Below, one piece after another: positions 1-10,424 of a DNA stretch of 64,000 nucleotides. The stretch is taken from the NCBI GenBank assembly GCA_038503075.1, contig JBCAML010000006.1:2108001-2172000 (forward strand). Direction: 5' to 3'. Under the pieces are notes generated by a model. The model did no database searches, was not told where the DNA came from, and worked only from the letters and a program-made list of their open reading frames with translations. The stretch's first letter is position 1. Every line of letters begins with the position of its first letter. The stretch comes from Gyromitra esculenta. Its lineage: Eukaryota > Ascomycota > Pezizomycetes > Pezizales > Discinaceae. The position numbers and the translations under genes were made by a program.

Positions 1-201
1 TGGTAAGTCTCTAATAAAAGGATGTTAATCTCAAGACTCTTTGCTAGAGGTATGACGAATGATTTTTGCATTAAATACACTGTATATATGCACTAGTAGG
101 GGACTCATCGTTTTATCCTTATTAGATTATTGAAGTACATGGGTGAATCCGTAGTCAAAATATCTTTGCTTCATTAAACCTTTCAACTAAACGATTAAGT
201 T

Positions 202-1851
202 TTACTCCTCATCATCCTCATCATCGTCACTGTCGTCGCTACTCTCTTCTGCGGCGACATCCTCATCCTCCTCCCTCTCCTCTCCGACTTCCATTTCCAT
301 AGCGCCCAGACATGTAATCCTCCGCTCTGTCGCATAAATACCCACTAATGTCCCTACTTGTTTCTCTTCTGCCCTTTCGTCCTTTTCATCCTTCTCAATC
401 CTAACTTTCTTCATCTCTCTTCCCTGTTTCGCCGCAGCATCTACCGACGCATCCATATCCCATACCCGCACGACCCCATTGGAGCATGCTGTAATTACAA
501 ATAGCTTTTGATTGGTAAAAACCGTCGTAAAGTCTTTTATACGCATTGGCATACCAAGGGATTTGCCTCCAAGCACACCAACGAGGTGAGGGGTGTCAAT
601 GTCAATGAGAGATTCCGTTGTCTCTCCCTTATCTTCGGGGGCGGTGGGTGTGTTGGTCAGATAAAACAGTACCCTGCCGTCCTCAGTTGAGATGGCAAGA
701 ACTTCCTCAGAGCCTTCCGCAGCATTGGTAGCTGAACGAGTTATGGTTGTGGGAAGTGTTATGTACCGTATCTGATGGATTTTGGAGCTTGGAGCGGTTG
801 AAATCCGTAGTTTCGGTTTCGAGTCTGTGCCAAAAACAACTACGCCTCTTTCGAAGGCAACTGCATATTCGTTGCCATCTGCGCTCCACTCTACCTTTGC
901 GCCCTCACGCCCGAACTGAGGTGGCACATCGTCACGGCCAAACATTAAAACACCAGCTTTACGCCCCGTCATTAAGTTCCACATTCGTACGCCTCGCTCT
1001 CCCTTCCCTACCGATAGGAGAATTTTCTGGGACGGATGTAAAGCGATATCATTGACACCGCCTGCACCACCGCCGTACCCACCCTCTGAAGAAAACGTCT
1101 CGATTCGAGGGCCGTAGCCGTCAGTGTAGGTTTTCGATGAGAAGTTGATAGGACGTGCTTTTGGCTTCGGGCATTTCAACGTTGACATCAACGCCCAGTC
1201 GCGGGAACGGAGAATGTGGATCTGTCCATCCAAACCAGCGGAAATGAGTTTGGAGCGGGTAGGAGTAAAGACGAGAGCAGTGGGGGTGTTGAGATGGTGG
1301 GAGAGGGTGCCAAGATGCTTGTTATTCGGGTTTGAGGCATTGGCTGTTGAGGCAGCTTTCAGAGGTTTCTCTGAAGGTGTATTGGGATTGAGAGTTGAGG
1401 TGAGGGTGTAGAGGTTGATGTGTTCGTCTGCTGAGGAAGTAGCGAGGATCCGTTTTTTAGAGTTAGTGCCTGAGAGGGCTGGAGAAACAGTGAGGGTTTG
1501 GATGGGGGAGGTATGAGCAGTGAATAGGAATGAGTCGGTGAAGGTGGCTGGGAGGGAGATTGAGTTTTGGTCGGTGGAGGTCGGTGGAGGCGTGGAATCA
1601 GAGGATCCAGGAATGGAAACGATGAAGCCGTGGAGGGTTTTTTCGTAGGAACCCGTGATGACCTGGAAATTGATGGCAGTGGAAGTATTATCACCTGATA
1701 TTTTCAGATTTCCTACTGGCGGAAGTAGTGGTTTGGTGCTTGTAGTGGTGGTGGTTGTGGGTTTTGTAGTGGTGGTTTTCGCAGAAAGAGTGGAATTGAC
1801 TGGCTTGCTGGCTTTAGGAGCAGCAGCAGAAGTTCTCTTCCGTTTTGCCAT
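202..1851 (-). CDS. MAK11: Mak11/PAK1IP1-like WD40 ribosome biogenesis protein
   Basis: Single-exon gene of 549 aa. The Mak11/PAK1IP1 family are nucleolar WD40 proteins needed for maturation of pre-60S ribosomal particles. The sequence shows a basic, Thr-rich N-terminus (KRKR at residues 3-6) fit for nuclear targeting, then WD-type blades: an early blade with ATSSADEHINLYTL, one with LISAGLDGQIHILR, and the family-typical blade VNDIALHPSQKILLSVG followed by VRMWNLMTGRKAG. A later blade holds GVVRVWDMD. The C-terminus is a Glu/Asp/Ser run of about 30 residues, common in nucleolar proteins. A glycine-rich insert before the central blade is unusual. The ATG at 1849-1851 is the first in frame. 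It is divergent from VID21 across 606 bp. I am sure of the WD40 fold and fairly sure of the Mak11 assignment from the order of the blades. Confidence 0.88.
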   Translation of the reverse strand: MAKRKRTSAAAPKASKPVNSTLSAKTTTTKPTTTTTTSTKPLLPPVGNLKISGDNTSTAINFQVITGSYEKTLHGFIVSIPGSSDSTPPPTSTDQNSISLPATFTDSFLFTAHTSPIQTLTVSPALSGTNSKKRILATSSADEHINLYTLTSTLNPNTPSEKPLKAASTANASNPNNKHLGTLSHHLNTPTALVFTPTRSKLISAGLDGQIHILRSRDWALMSTLKCPKPKARPINFSSKTYTDGYGPRIETFSSEGGYGGGAGGVNDIALHPSQKILLSVGKGERGVRMWNLMTGRKAGVLMFGRDDVPPQFGREGAKVEWSADGNEYAVAFERGVVVFGTDSKPKLRISTAPSSKIHQIRYITLPTTITRSATNAAEGSEEVLAISTEDGRVLFYLTNTPTAPEDKGETTESLIDIDTPHLVGVLGGKSLGMPMRIKDFTTVFTNQKLFVITACSNGVVRVWDMDASVDAAAKQGREMKKVRIEKDEKDERAEEKQVGTLVGIYATERRITCLGAMEMEVGEEREEDEDVAAEESSDDSDDDEDDEE

Positions 1852-2457
1852 TGTTATTCTGATAGACTGCAGAAACTGCAGGGCTGTGGGGAATTTTCTG
1901 GTGATGGGTGGTGTTTTTGGTGGAATTCAACTCGCCCTGCATTAGCGGAGCTGGGAATGTGAATGTTTTTTCACCGCCAAGATTTCGCCACGTGACGGCG
2001 CCACCACGGACCAAAGCAGCAACCACACGCATTCGGGCTAGTCCTATTCCTGGCCGCATCCCTTCTCTTCGCCCAGCCAACCAAGTTGGTCTCCCGCTTC
2101 TTACCTCTCCCAACCTTCCGCCGCCAGAAGAAGAGAGGACGAAGGGACGAAGTCGTAAACTCCACAGCGAGAGCCCACACCCACCACACACCCGCCCCCT
2201 GAGAAACCCTAACCCTCCTCCTCCCCCCAACGTCACCTCATCCCCCTCAACCCCCTCAACTCCAATATTCACCACAACGACCCCTCTACGTGTTTTGTTC
2301 TCTACGGTAATCGTCTTCCCCGACCCTGTTTGCCCCATCGCCCTCGAAGTTTCTTTCATTTTCCGATGCTGTTTGCTGACTGCGCCGCAGCGTCGGCCCT
2401 AAGCGAGAGCCGAGTTCTGTATATATCTCGTATGCGAGAGATCCCCGAGAGGGAAGT
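1852..2457. promoter_or_regulatory. Shared divergent promoter of MAK11 and VID21
   Basis: The two start codons lie back to back, 606 bp apart, so this interval must hold the 5' UTRs and promoters of both genes. It is rich in C and in pyrimidine tracts between about 2090 and 2280 and contains a telobox at 2204-2216. No clear TATA box is seen; TATATAT at 2419-2426 is close to the VID21 start and is more likely in its 5' UTR. Confidence 0.6.
2204..2216. promoter_or_regulatory. Telobox-like motif AAACCCTAACCCT
   Basis: Two telomeric units in the divergent promoter of a ribosome biogenesis gene. In fungi and plants, Myb/TRF-type proteins such as Tbf1 bind this motif in promoters of ribosomal and ribosome biogenesis genes. 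The motif is read directly; the role is inferred. Confidence 0.45.
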
Positions 2458-5400
2458 ATGGTTGAGAAGATCACCATCGAGAATCTGCGGAGAGGGGCTC
2501 TCGGAGCTATTGTAGATGAGCGGAAGTGAGTGGCTGCCTTGTCTCTTTCTTGATCTTTTTTTGTTCTCCATCAGCTGCTTTTTCGCTTGGGGTTGCTACC
2601 GGCCCGGTTACCGTTGCGACGACACGTCGCGTTTACCGATATCAAATGCCCCCCCCGTATCGCGCGACACGACAACAACGATACAGCACAACGCGACTTT
2701 TAATTACGTTTTGTCAATTCGTATCATACGTAGCTGACATGTGATTTTTATTTCGATTATACAGGTCTATTATTATTTCGCGAAAACGAAAGCTTCAGGA
2801 GCTATATGCTGTATGCCGTCACGTTGAACGTTCAAAGGCATTTCCCAATGGCGACATTATCGCAGCTTGGGGTACTGTCGAGGACTATGGCGGGGCGAAT
2901 ATGGAAGATGCTGAGAAGCGATTCCTAGAGGAGAATGACATGGACAAGTTTGTAGCCCTTCCCAATATAGTTAATTATATAAATACTAATATCCAAATAG
3001 TGGTCGGCTATTCAATGAATCCACTCTGCCACAACATTCTTCCTACCTGCCAGAGCCTGGAGGGTTTGCAAAACAAACATCTACGCCTACTGCTAAACAA
3101 CCATCAAAATCTCCCGCCCCAGTAACGCCATTGAAATCTACTGTATCGCCTTCGACACCGACTCTCGCTACCGATGAGACACTGAAATTTTTGGCCGACA
3201 CGAAAACACAAGACCCTGAGCTTCCTGCTGAAAAGAGGCTTCGTCATAGTTCCTATGTTGAACCAGTGCCATTGGATCAGATCGTTGGACCACCATTATC
3301 TAATGGCAATAAACAAGAGGTGGATCACGACGCATCAATGAATGACCGTGCTATATCTGATTTGGAAATTGAACCGTCGTCGGGACGAGCTCCTTCGCCA
3401 ACACAAAAATTGCACCCCGCCGTGGAAACTAAGCTAAACATTGCAGCGCCAGTAATTGACGTTGGTGGTATCCCTGTTATCCAGGAAACAACAACAAGGG
3501 CTCCTGATGAGAACGAGAAATCTATGGGCGTTCGACCTCCTCCAATCCCTAAGGAGCTCATAGAACAGGAGGGCCAAGATGTTGTCATGGGCGATACAGA
3601 ACTTAACTCCGAATCAGTAGCACCTATTGTTTCAACGGCAAAGACAACACCGCCATCTCTAGAAGTAGAGCCTGAAGCCCCCGATCCAGAAGAGGCACCT
3701 CAGAATTCCATATCCCCTGTAGTTCAACAGATCTTCCCTCACCTCGAAGAAGCCCGGCTCCCAGCCCACCCCTCCCAGCTCCAGCAACTTCCCCCGCATG
3801 CTCCACTACTAGTAGTAACAACCCAAAATAATCGACCTTCGCCAATACCGTTTGCCTCTCCCACCAAAGTCCCAATCCTACAGCCTGAAACCTCATCTCC
3901 AACATCCTCTATTGATGATGCAGAAACCCCTGGTCATGCAGCGCTATCGAGTGCGACCAGTCCTGATTCGAGCCATATGGCGCTTGAGCCTACGCGTGAT
4001 GGGAAGAATGAGACGAAGGAAGCCATTAGTGAAGCTAGTGGCGATCGGATGGAGGTTGTGTCCGAGGAACGGGCACAGAAAAATGAAGATGCGGCAGGCA
4101 TGATTGCAGAGAAGGATCCAGAATGCTGCGGGGATAGGCCAGGCGCGGAAATACCGTCAGTTTCTGCTGCTGAGGATGTTGCAGAAGCAGAAGCGGAGAC
4201 ACAGGTGGCACATTCAACAATCCCACCGCAGGAGGTAGCAGGAATAAATGCAGAGGTAGCTGCACAAGAAGAACAAGAAATTGAAACACTTCCAGATCGG
4301 CCAGAGTCACCGTCTATCCAACATGCAAGATCGCCCGCAATGACATCAAGAGACCAAATGCCAACAACACCCATCAAACCATCCGAAGTTTCAACTGCCA
4401 AAAATGAGCACCCTCCTAGCCAACCAACACCAAATTCCTCGCCAGATCCATCAGCGCAGCTGCGACTTGAACATCAACTTGCGAATGGTGCTCCTGTGCC
4501 TCCGACTAGCATTGCTATCGCCAATAGACCTATCTCCACGCTCTCACAATCAAAGGAACCGGAACCGGAAACAGCAGCCATGCACCACCATGAAGAAGAG
4601 GAGGAAGAGGACGAGGTACAGCTGGTCGGCAGTCGCGAACCCGAACCTTCTATCCGACAAAGAACTCCCGTGGAGACACCCGTTCAGACCCCAATAGAGC
4701 CAAAGATTGAGATTGCTGAAGCTGTAAAGGAGACAGTTGAGGAGGTGTTTCAGACGGAAGCTGAGGAAGTACCGGTTCACATTCCGTCACCAGAACCTGT
4801 TGAAATTGCTCAAGATGATCCCCACATAGCAGATAATCAATCTAACCGTGCTGCCAGTGAACCTGTAGAAGAGCATGAGCAAGCGGATGAAGAGGAAGAA
4901 GAGGAAGAAGAGGAAGAGGACGACGATGGCGATGATGAAGGGGAAGAAGATGAGAAGGAAGAAGACGTGGTGATGGAAGAAGCTCGGCATGACGAACTGG
5001 AATCCATATCTGTCCCTTATCAGCCCAGCCCTGCACCTGCTGCAGATACAGATGTGGATGTGGATGCGGAGGGCGAGGAAAATGATGAAAATGAGGCTAC
5101 GACAGATGCAGTAGAGGAAAGGATACACGGAGAAGATGAACGGATGGATACCAGTGAAGAGATAGCACCCGAGAGGTCGCTTGATCCAGTGATGCGGCCA
5201 ATACCCTTACCGACAAGTGAAGCAGACGAAGTGCCCGAATCAGTAACGGAGCAGAGAATCATACCGCCTGTTGACTCTTTTCCAATTGCGGATAAAATTG
5301 CTGAAAGAGTTGCTGATACGATCACTGACACCGTTCTCGACACCAAGCCGGTCACCGCTGTTAACTTCAATCTTCCGACTCCCGACGCTACAAATGCTCA

Positions 5401-8400
5401 GCCCTCAGCCCCCGCCTCCACAGCCGCCATCTCCCCGCTGCGTCAAAAGCCATCGAAAGCATTTGGAAGGAAAAGGGAACGTGAGAAATCACGGTCTAAA
5501 TTGCGTAAAGTTGTTATTTCATCAGCGCATCATGCGGCTGCGGCTGCAGAGGCAGAGGCACAGAGGTTGCGTGAGGATCAGGAAAACCAAGGCATGATTG
5601 TCGTTGCACGCCGCCGCGAACAAGCCGCCTCCGCTGCCGCTCGCGGCCGTGGTGCCCCCTTCCCAACTGGCAGCAGGACAGAGGTGATTACCCGCTACGG
5701 CATCGTTGACACACCGCCCGCTGACATCAACTTGGATAAGAAAAACGTTGAGATATTCGATGTGCTGTATACTGTCAAGTCCTCGCAGTACTCTGCAAAG
5801 GACTTGATCAGTCGCGCGTCTAAGACGGTGAGCACGAGTAACCATCAAGTACACTATTTTGAGAGCCAGGCTGCGAGAATTCTAGCCACGATTCAGAAGA
5901 TGCAGGATGAAGGACTTCATTCACTCCGACAAATTGAGCGTGCAAGAGAACCAAAGAGGAGAAAATGCCACTGGGATTATCTGATTGAGGAGGCGAAGTG
6001 GTTGCGGGAGGACTTCCGAGAGGAAAGACGGTGGAAGATTGCGGTTGCGAAACAGGTTGTTGAGTGGATTGTTGAGTGGCATGAGGCGAATGAAGATCGG
6101 CGGGAGCTGTGTGTGGATCGACGAAGATGGGGAAGGGTGCCGAAGGGGGTTCGGGAGGAGAGGCGGAAATCTGCACAAGGAGGGGATGCGGATATGGCTG
6201 GTGTTGGTGGATTTGGAGGTGTTTTTAACCAGCCAACGCCGGAACTTGTCATTGGTGGTGCTACTCCGGAGGACGAGGGGAGCGACGATTATTTCCAGGG
6301 ACGGGATGAACACGGGACTGTTGGTTGGGGAGCAGGGAGAGATTTCTTTGGTTATCTTCAGGATCCGCCACCAGCCGCAATTTTCACGCTCGGCCCGGAG
6401 GAAACTGTATTTGGGGTTGCCCCAACGAAAGCTGCTGAGGATATGTTAGGTCAGCTACCGTTATTTGCGCCGCCGAAGCCACCCAATCTTGAGAGCCGAC
6501 GGTTTGAGTTTGTGGAGGAAGAATGGATGACACCGATTGTTCCCGTTACGAAGTACTGCACCGGAAAATTAGCGCTGGAGCAAGAAGAGGAGGGTCCACC
6601 AAGGAAGAAGAGCCGATACGAGTATGAAGAGAACTATGAGCTTTTCGCGGACGACTCGGATGAAGACGATGCTATATCTGGCGGCTCGTATATTGGACGG
6701 CATGGCAAGCGGGAAAGAGACAGGACACGAAAGCCCGTGCCACTACCACCAGAGCAGACCAATGTTGCGTTGTTTAGTCCGAACTCGAAGAATCTCCTAC
6801 AGCGAATCCATAATGCACATCTCTTCCGACCACCAAGCGATCTTCCACCTGCCGCATTCTTTGAGTCACGAACACCAAGCATGTGGACTACTGCCGAAGA
6901 CGAAATGCTGAAACAACTCGCACGAGAATATCATCACAACTGGTCACTCGTGGCTACATGTATGGCACTTGAGGGGACATGGCATTCTGGATCTGAGCGT
7001 CGCAGCCCATGGGAGTGTTTCGAGAGATGGATCGGATTGGAACCCGTCAACCCTGATTTCATGAAGAGCCCATACTACAAGCCAGTTCAACAACGTCTTG
7101 ATATCGCAGCAAGGGTTGGTGGTATGTACGTCTCTGCGAACCCGGGTAGCGCAGGCGGTTCGAACCAGCAAGGCCCAATGACGAAGCGACGAGGTGCGGT
7201 ACCGCTAAAGGTAGAGAAGCGACGTGTGACAAAGTATTTCAATATATTTGAAGCGATGAGAAAACTGGCGAAGAAGCGAGAGACAAGTATCAGTAAGCAA
7301 CAAAGTGGACGAGGTACGTTTTTTTTTGCTGATTTTGGGTTTAGTGAGAAAATTTACTAATAGAAAAGCAGCTGCGCAAATAGCTCCTGCGAGGAAGCCT
7401 CAAGATCCGCCAAACAACTCGTCGCAAAGAACGCCGGCTTTCTTTAGTCAACTTAAACACGAGCGTGAGCAGGAGGCTGTGGGGCGTAAAATGTTTCAAC
7501 ACATCCAGACGATGCAAGCTAGGGTGAGTTTCTATTTCTGTAGTCTGATAAAAAAAGAATTTTGTTCTAATGTTATGTATGAGTAGGGCCAACCGGTTGC
7601 CGGAATGCCACAGGCTGGAAGACTTCACCCCTCCCAACAACAGGCTATCGCGAATGGCGTGCCTATCCCGGGTGCAAGAACTCAACCAGCAGCGGGTATG
7701 CCAAACGGTATTCCACAGGCTTCTAGGCCATCGCCGGGTGCACCGCATGGCATTCCAAGTGGTCTTGTACCGGGAGTTATGAACGGCGTAGCAGTTAACC
7801 ACCAACGGCATCCTCAAGCACAGATGCAGCGCCCGATGACGGCTGAGCAAATCGCACAGCTTCGAATGATGAAGGCAGCACAGATGCAAAGTCAACAAGG
7901 CTATCCTCAGCAGCCTGGATCTGTGACACAGATGCAACCTGGTTTCCAAGTTCCCCAAAACGCTAGCCAGCAAGCTGCTGTCAAAGCTCTACTTCTTCAA
8001 CAGGCCCAACAGGCCCAACAGGCAGCGCTTGGCGGTCAAAAGATGTCCTCAATCCCTAATGGCCAAGCTAGCTCTCCTCGAATGCAGCAGCAGCCACTAA
8101 ACGTGCAACAACAGCAAGGAGGATCAGGTGAGCTTAAACCTTCCACGGCCCCCCACGGCCCCATGCAGCTGACAGCTGTGGCAATGACAGGCCTGGAACA
8201 AGGACTGCAGCTAACAGCGGCGGAAATGACAGCGCTCGTACAACACCAACATCCAAACCTTCCCCAAGATCAGATCGTAAAAGCGACTGCTCAACACCTC
8301 GCCAACTACCATTTGCAGATAAGTCAGGGTATTAGGAATCAAAATCCGAACGGTCAGCCCACAGCTACTTCTCCAGTTCAGCAAAATGCGATGAGTCAGC

Positions 8401-8687
8401 AACTTCTCCAACGAGTTCAGCAACAACAAGCACAGCAAGCGCAGCAAGCTCAAGCTCAAGCACAGGCTCGAGCTGCAGCAGCGAACACCGGACCTATGAT
8501 GAGTGTCAACGGGCCTGTAGGCCTAGGCGCAAATGTGGTTAGCAGGAGTGCGACACCACAACAACAACGAAGTGGGAGTGCACAGAGTCCAAGAAGTGTG
8601 CAGAGTCCAAGCTTAGGACATGCGATGCCAGTGGGGGCACAGCAACAGCAAGGGCAACAAGGACAGCAAGGACAGCAAGGGCAGTAA
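2458..8687 (+). CDS. EAF1: Vid21/Eaf1, NuA4 acetyltransferase platform subunit
   Basis: Five exons by splice signals and phase: 2458-2525, 2765-2947, 3001-7313, 7372-7523, 7587-8687; 1,938 aa. Eaf1/Vid21 is the scaffold that holds the NuA4 histone H4/H2A acetyltransferase complex together in the nucleus. Exons 1-2 carry the conserved start, with RKRKLQELYAV as in other Vid21 proteins. A long disordered acidic region follows (Glu/Asp runs around 4580-4620 and 4880-4980). The HSA domain, which binds actin-related proteins, is at about residues 1066-1135 (CHWDYLIEEAKWLREDF). A Myb/SANT domain lies at about 1376-1433 (MWTTAEDEMLKQLAREY, WECFERWIGLE). The last exon is Gln-rich and ends in QGQ repeats. 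Joining the last two small introns is needed to keep the Gln-rich tail. The first intron is long (239 nt). Domain order and length match the family. Confidence 0.9.
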
Positions 8688-10424
8688 GGGCAGGGGCAGG
8701 GGCAATAGAGGATCGGTGGTGTTTTTTTTTTTCTCACTTCTTATCGGGTAGTTGAGAAGTTTCCCGTTATTATTTTGTTGTAGTCAGTGTAGTTCTTCTG
8801 TGTCCTTTTTATGATGTTTCAGGGTCCTGTGTTGTCTTGCTTGGGTGGTACTTTGAATTCTGGTTTTTTTTTTGGTTCTCGGGGGTTTCCGTTTCTTTCC
8901 ACATGCTACATCTTTTTTATTATCTTCAGGCACATTCTTATTCAGTATTGCTACTACGACCCTACTCCGTTTTATAACTCTACTGTGTTTATTATTACCT
9001 TCCTTCCTGCTATCTGGGAAAAGGAGTTTGGTCGTTCATTTTACTGCTTTTTCGCAATATTCATTCCTTTTTTTGGGGTTTGTTCCCGGCTGCGTTGGTT
9101 CGTTTCTTGGTCTATGCGGGTTCTTTGTAGGGTCACGTTGTAGTCTTTTTTCTTTTTTCTTCTCTCCTCTTGTTTGGGATTTTTCGACGGTAAGAAAATT
9201 GTAAGTAGGTTAACTTGTTATTTGATCGCTGGGAGATTTTTTTTTTCACTCGATTACTTTTCCTTTCTTTCTTTCTTTCTTGCAAGGAGTGATAGCAGGG
9301 TAGAATTTGATTTTTCTTCGCTTGTGTTGCCTTGGGGAATTAGGGAAAGAAGTTTATATTAGGTAGTAGAATGAATCATGAAGTGGATATATTGTTTGCG
9401 ACCGATGGTCACCAATTTGTGTTTTCTTTTGTAGTGTGTAAGTATGATTGGTATGATATGATTGGGAAGTTTGTTGCCCAAAGCGACAGAGCTGTGTCAC
9501 GGTTGTTCTGCATCAAATATAAAATTTACAGTACTCTATATCGCACATTGCTTTGTACAGAGACAGCCAAATACTAGGCCTCTTACTGTATAATAGAATA
9601 CGTAATGTATAGCACGCAAATATCACTAGGGCACCCCTAGCGCGTAACATTGATCCCTATAATAAAACTTCTCTCCCCTAGCGAAATCTGAAATCTTTCC
9701 TGATTTTCTAGGGATCTGGGAGGTCAAGGTGGGCGAAGCCAAAAGCCAAAAGCGATTCGAGCATAGGATATCGTGGCAGCTGAATTCTTTATTTACCGAT
9801 TGCCTCTTGACGTGGGAGTTGTAATTTACTCCAACGTTTCATTGCATTATGTAGATCACGTACGATCACTCGACAAAAATTTCTAATTTTTAGAAAGAAA
9901 GTGGTGATTATAACGATGATACGTTGCCTCTTAAAGTCACAGGATATACTGATCTTCTATCCTTTTGTGGAATAGTACCGATAGGGTGTGTGGATCTAGG
10001 TCGAGGTTACACAGTTGTGAGTTCTCACCTTACAGCCTTTGGCTGCTGGGTGAGGACTGGACACGAAACCAGAAGGATACACGTACACGTACACGTACAC
10101 GCACATGCACATCAAAACAAACCACTCTCTATAGTTTTATCCACATGATCAAGTTTTTTGTATTGAAAAGCAAAAATAGACAACAAACGCAGCCAAGGTG
10201 AACATCACTGCCTCCTAGGAGATAACGTCCACGGCGACCAAGCCCAAGACAGCAATGCAACATCAACCGTCCGCAAATGCCCGTACCAAGGAAGAACCGA
10301 AACACTTGAACGAAAAATCGACAGCCAAAACCACCAAAAGAATCCCAAAGATCCAAAAGATACAGAAATAGCCTACGAAGGTATGCTCATTATCGACCTT
10401 CAGCTTGGCATTTTCAGGGTGATG
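8688..10424. other. Convergent intergenic region, VID21 3' side and KAR4 3' side
   Basis: The two flanking genes end towards each other. The first kilobase is T-rich with long poly-T and TTTC runs (8717-8731, 9236-9290), as in 3' UTRs and terminators. A short ACGTAC microsatellite lies at 10080-10112. The ORFs here are short, low-complexity and not recognised. I see no gene. Confidence 0.5.
10080..10112. repeat. ACGTAC-type microsatellite
   Basis: About five imperfect hexamer units of ACGTAC/ACGCAC run together in a stretch between genes. It has no coding frame of interest. Confidence 0.7.
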
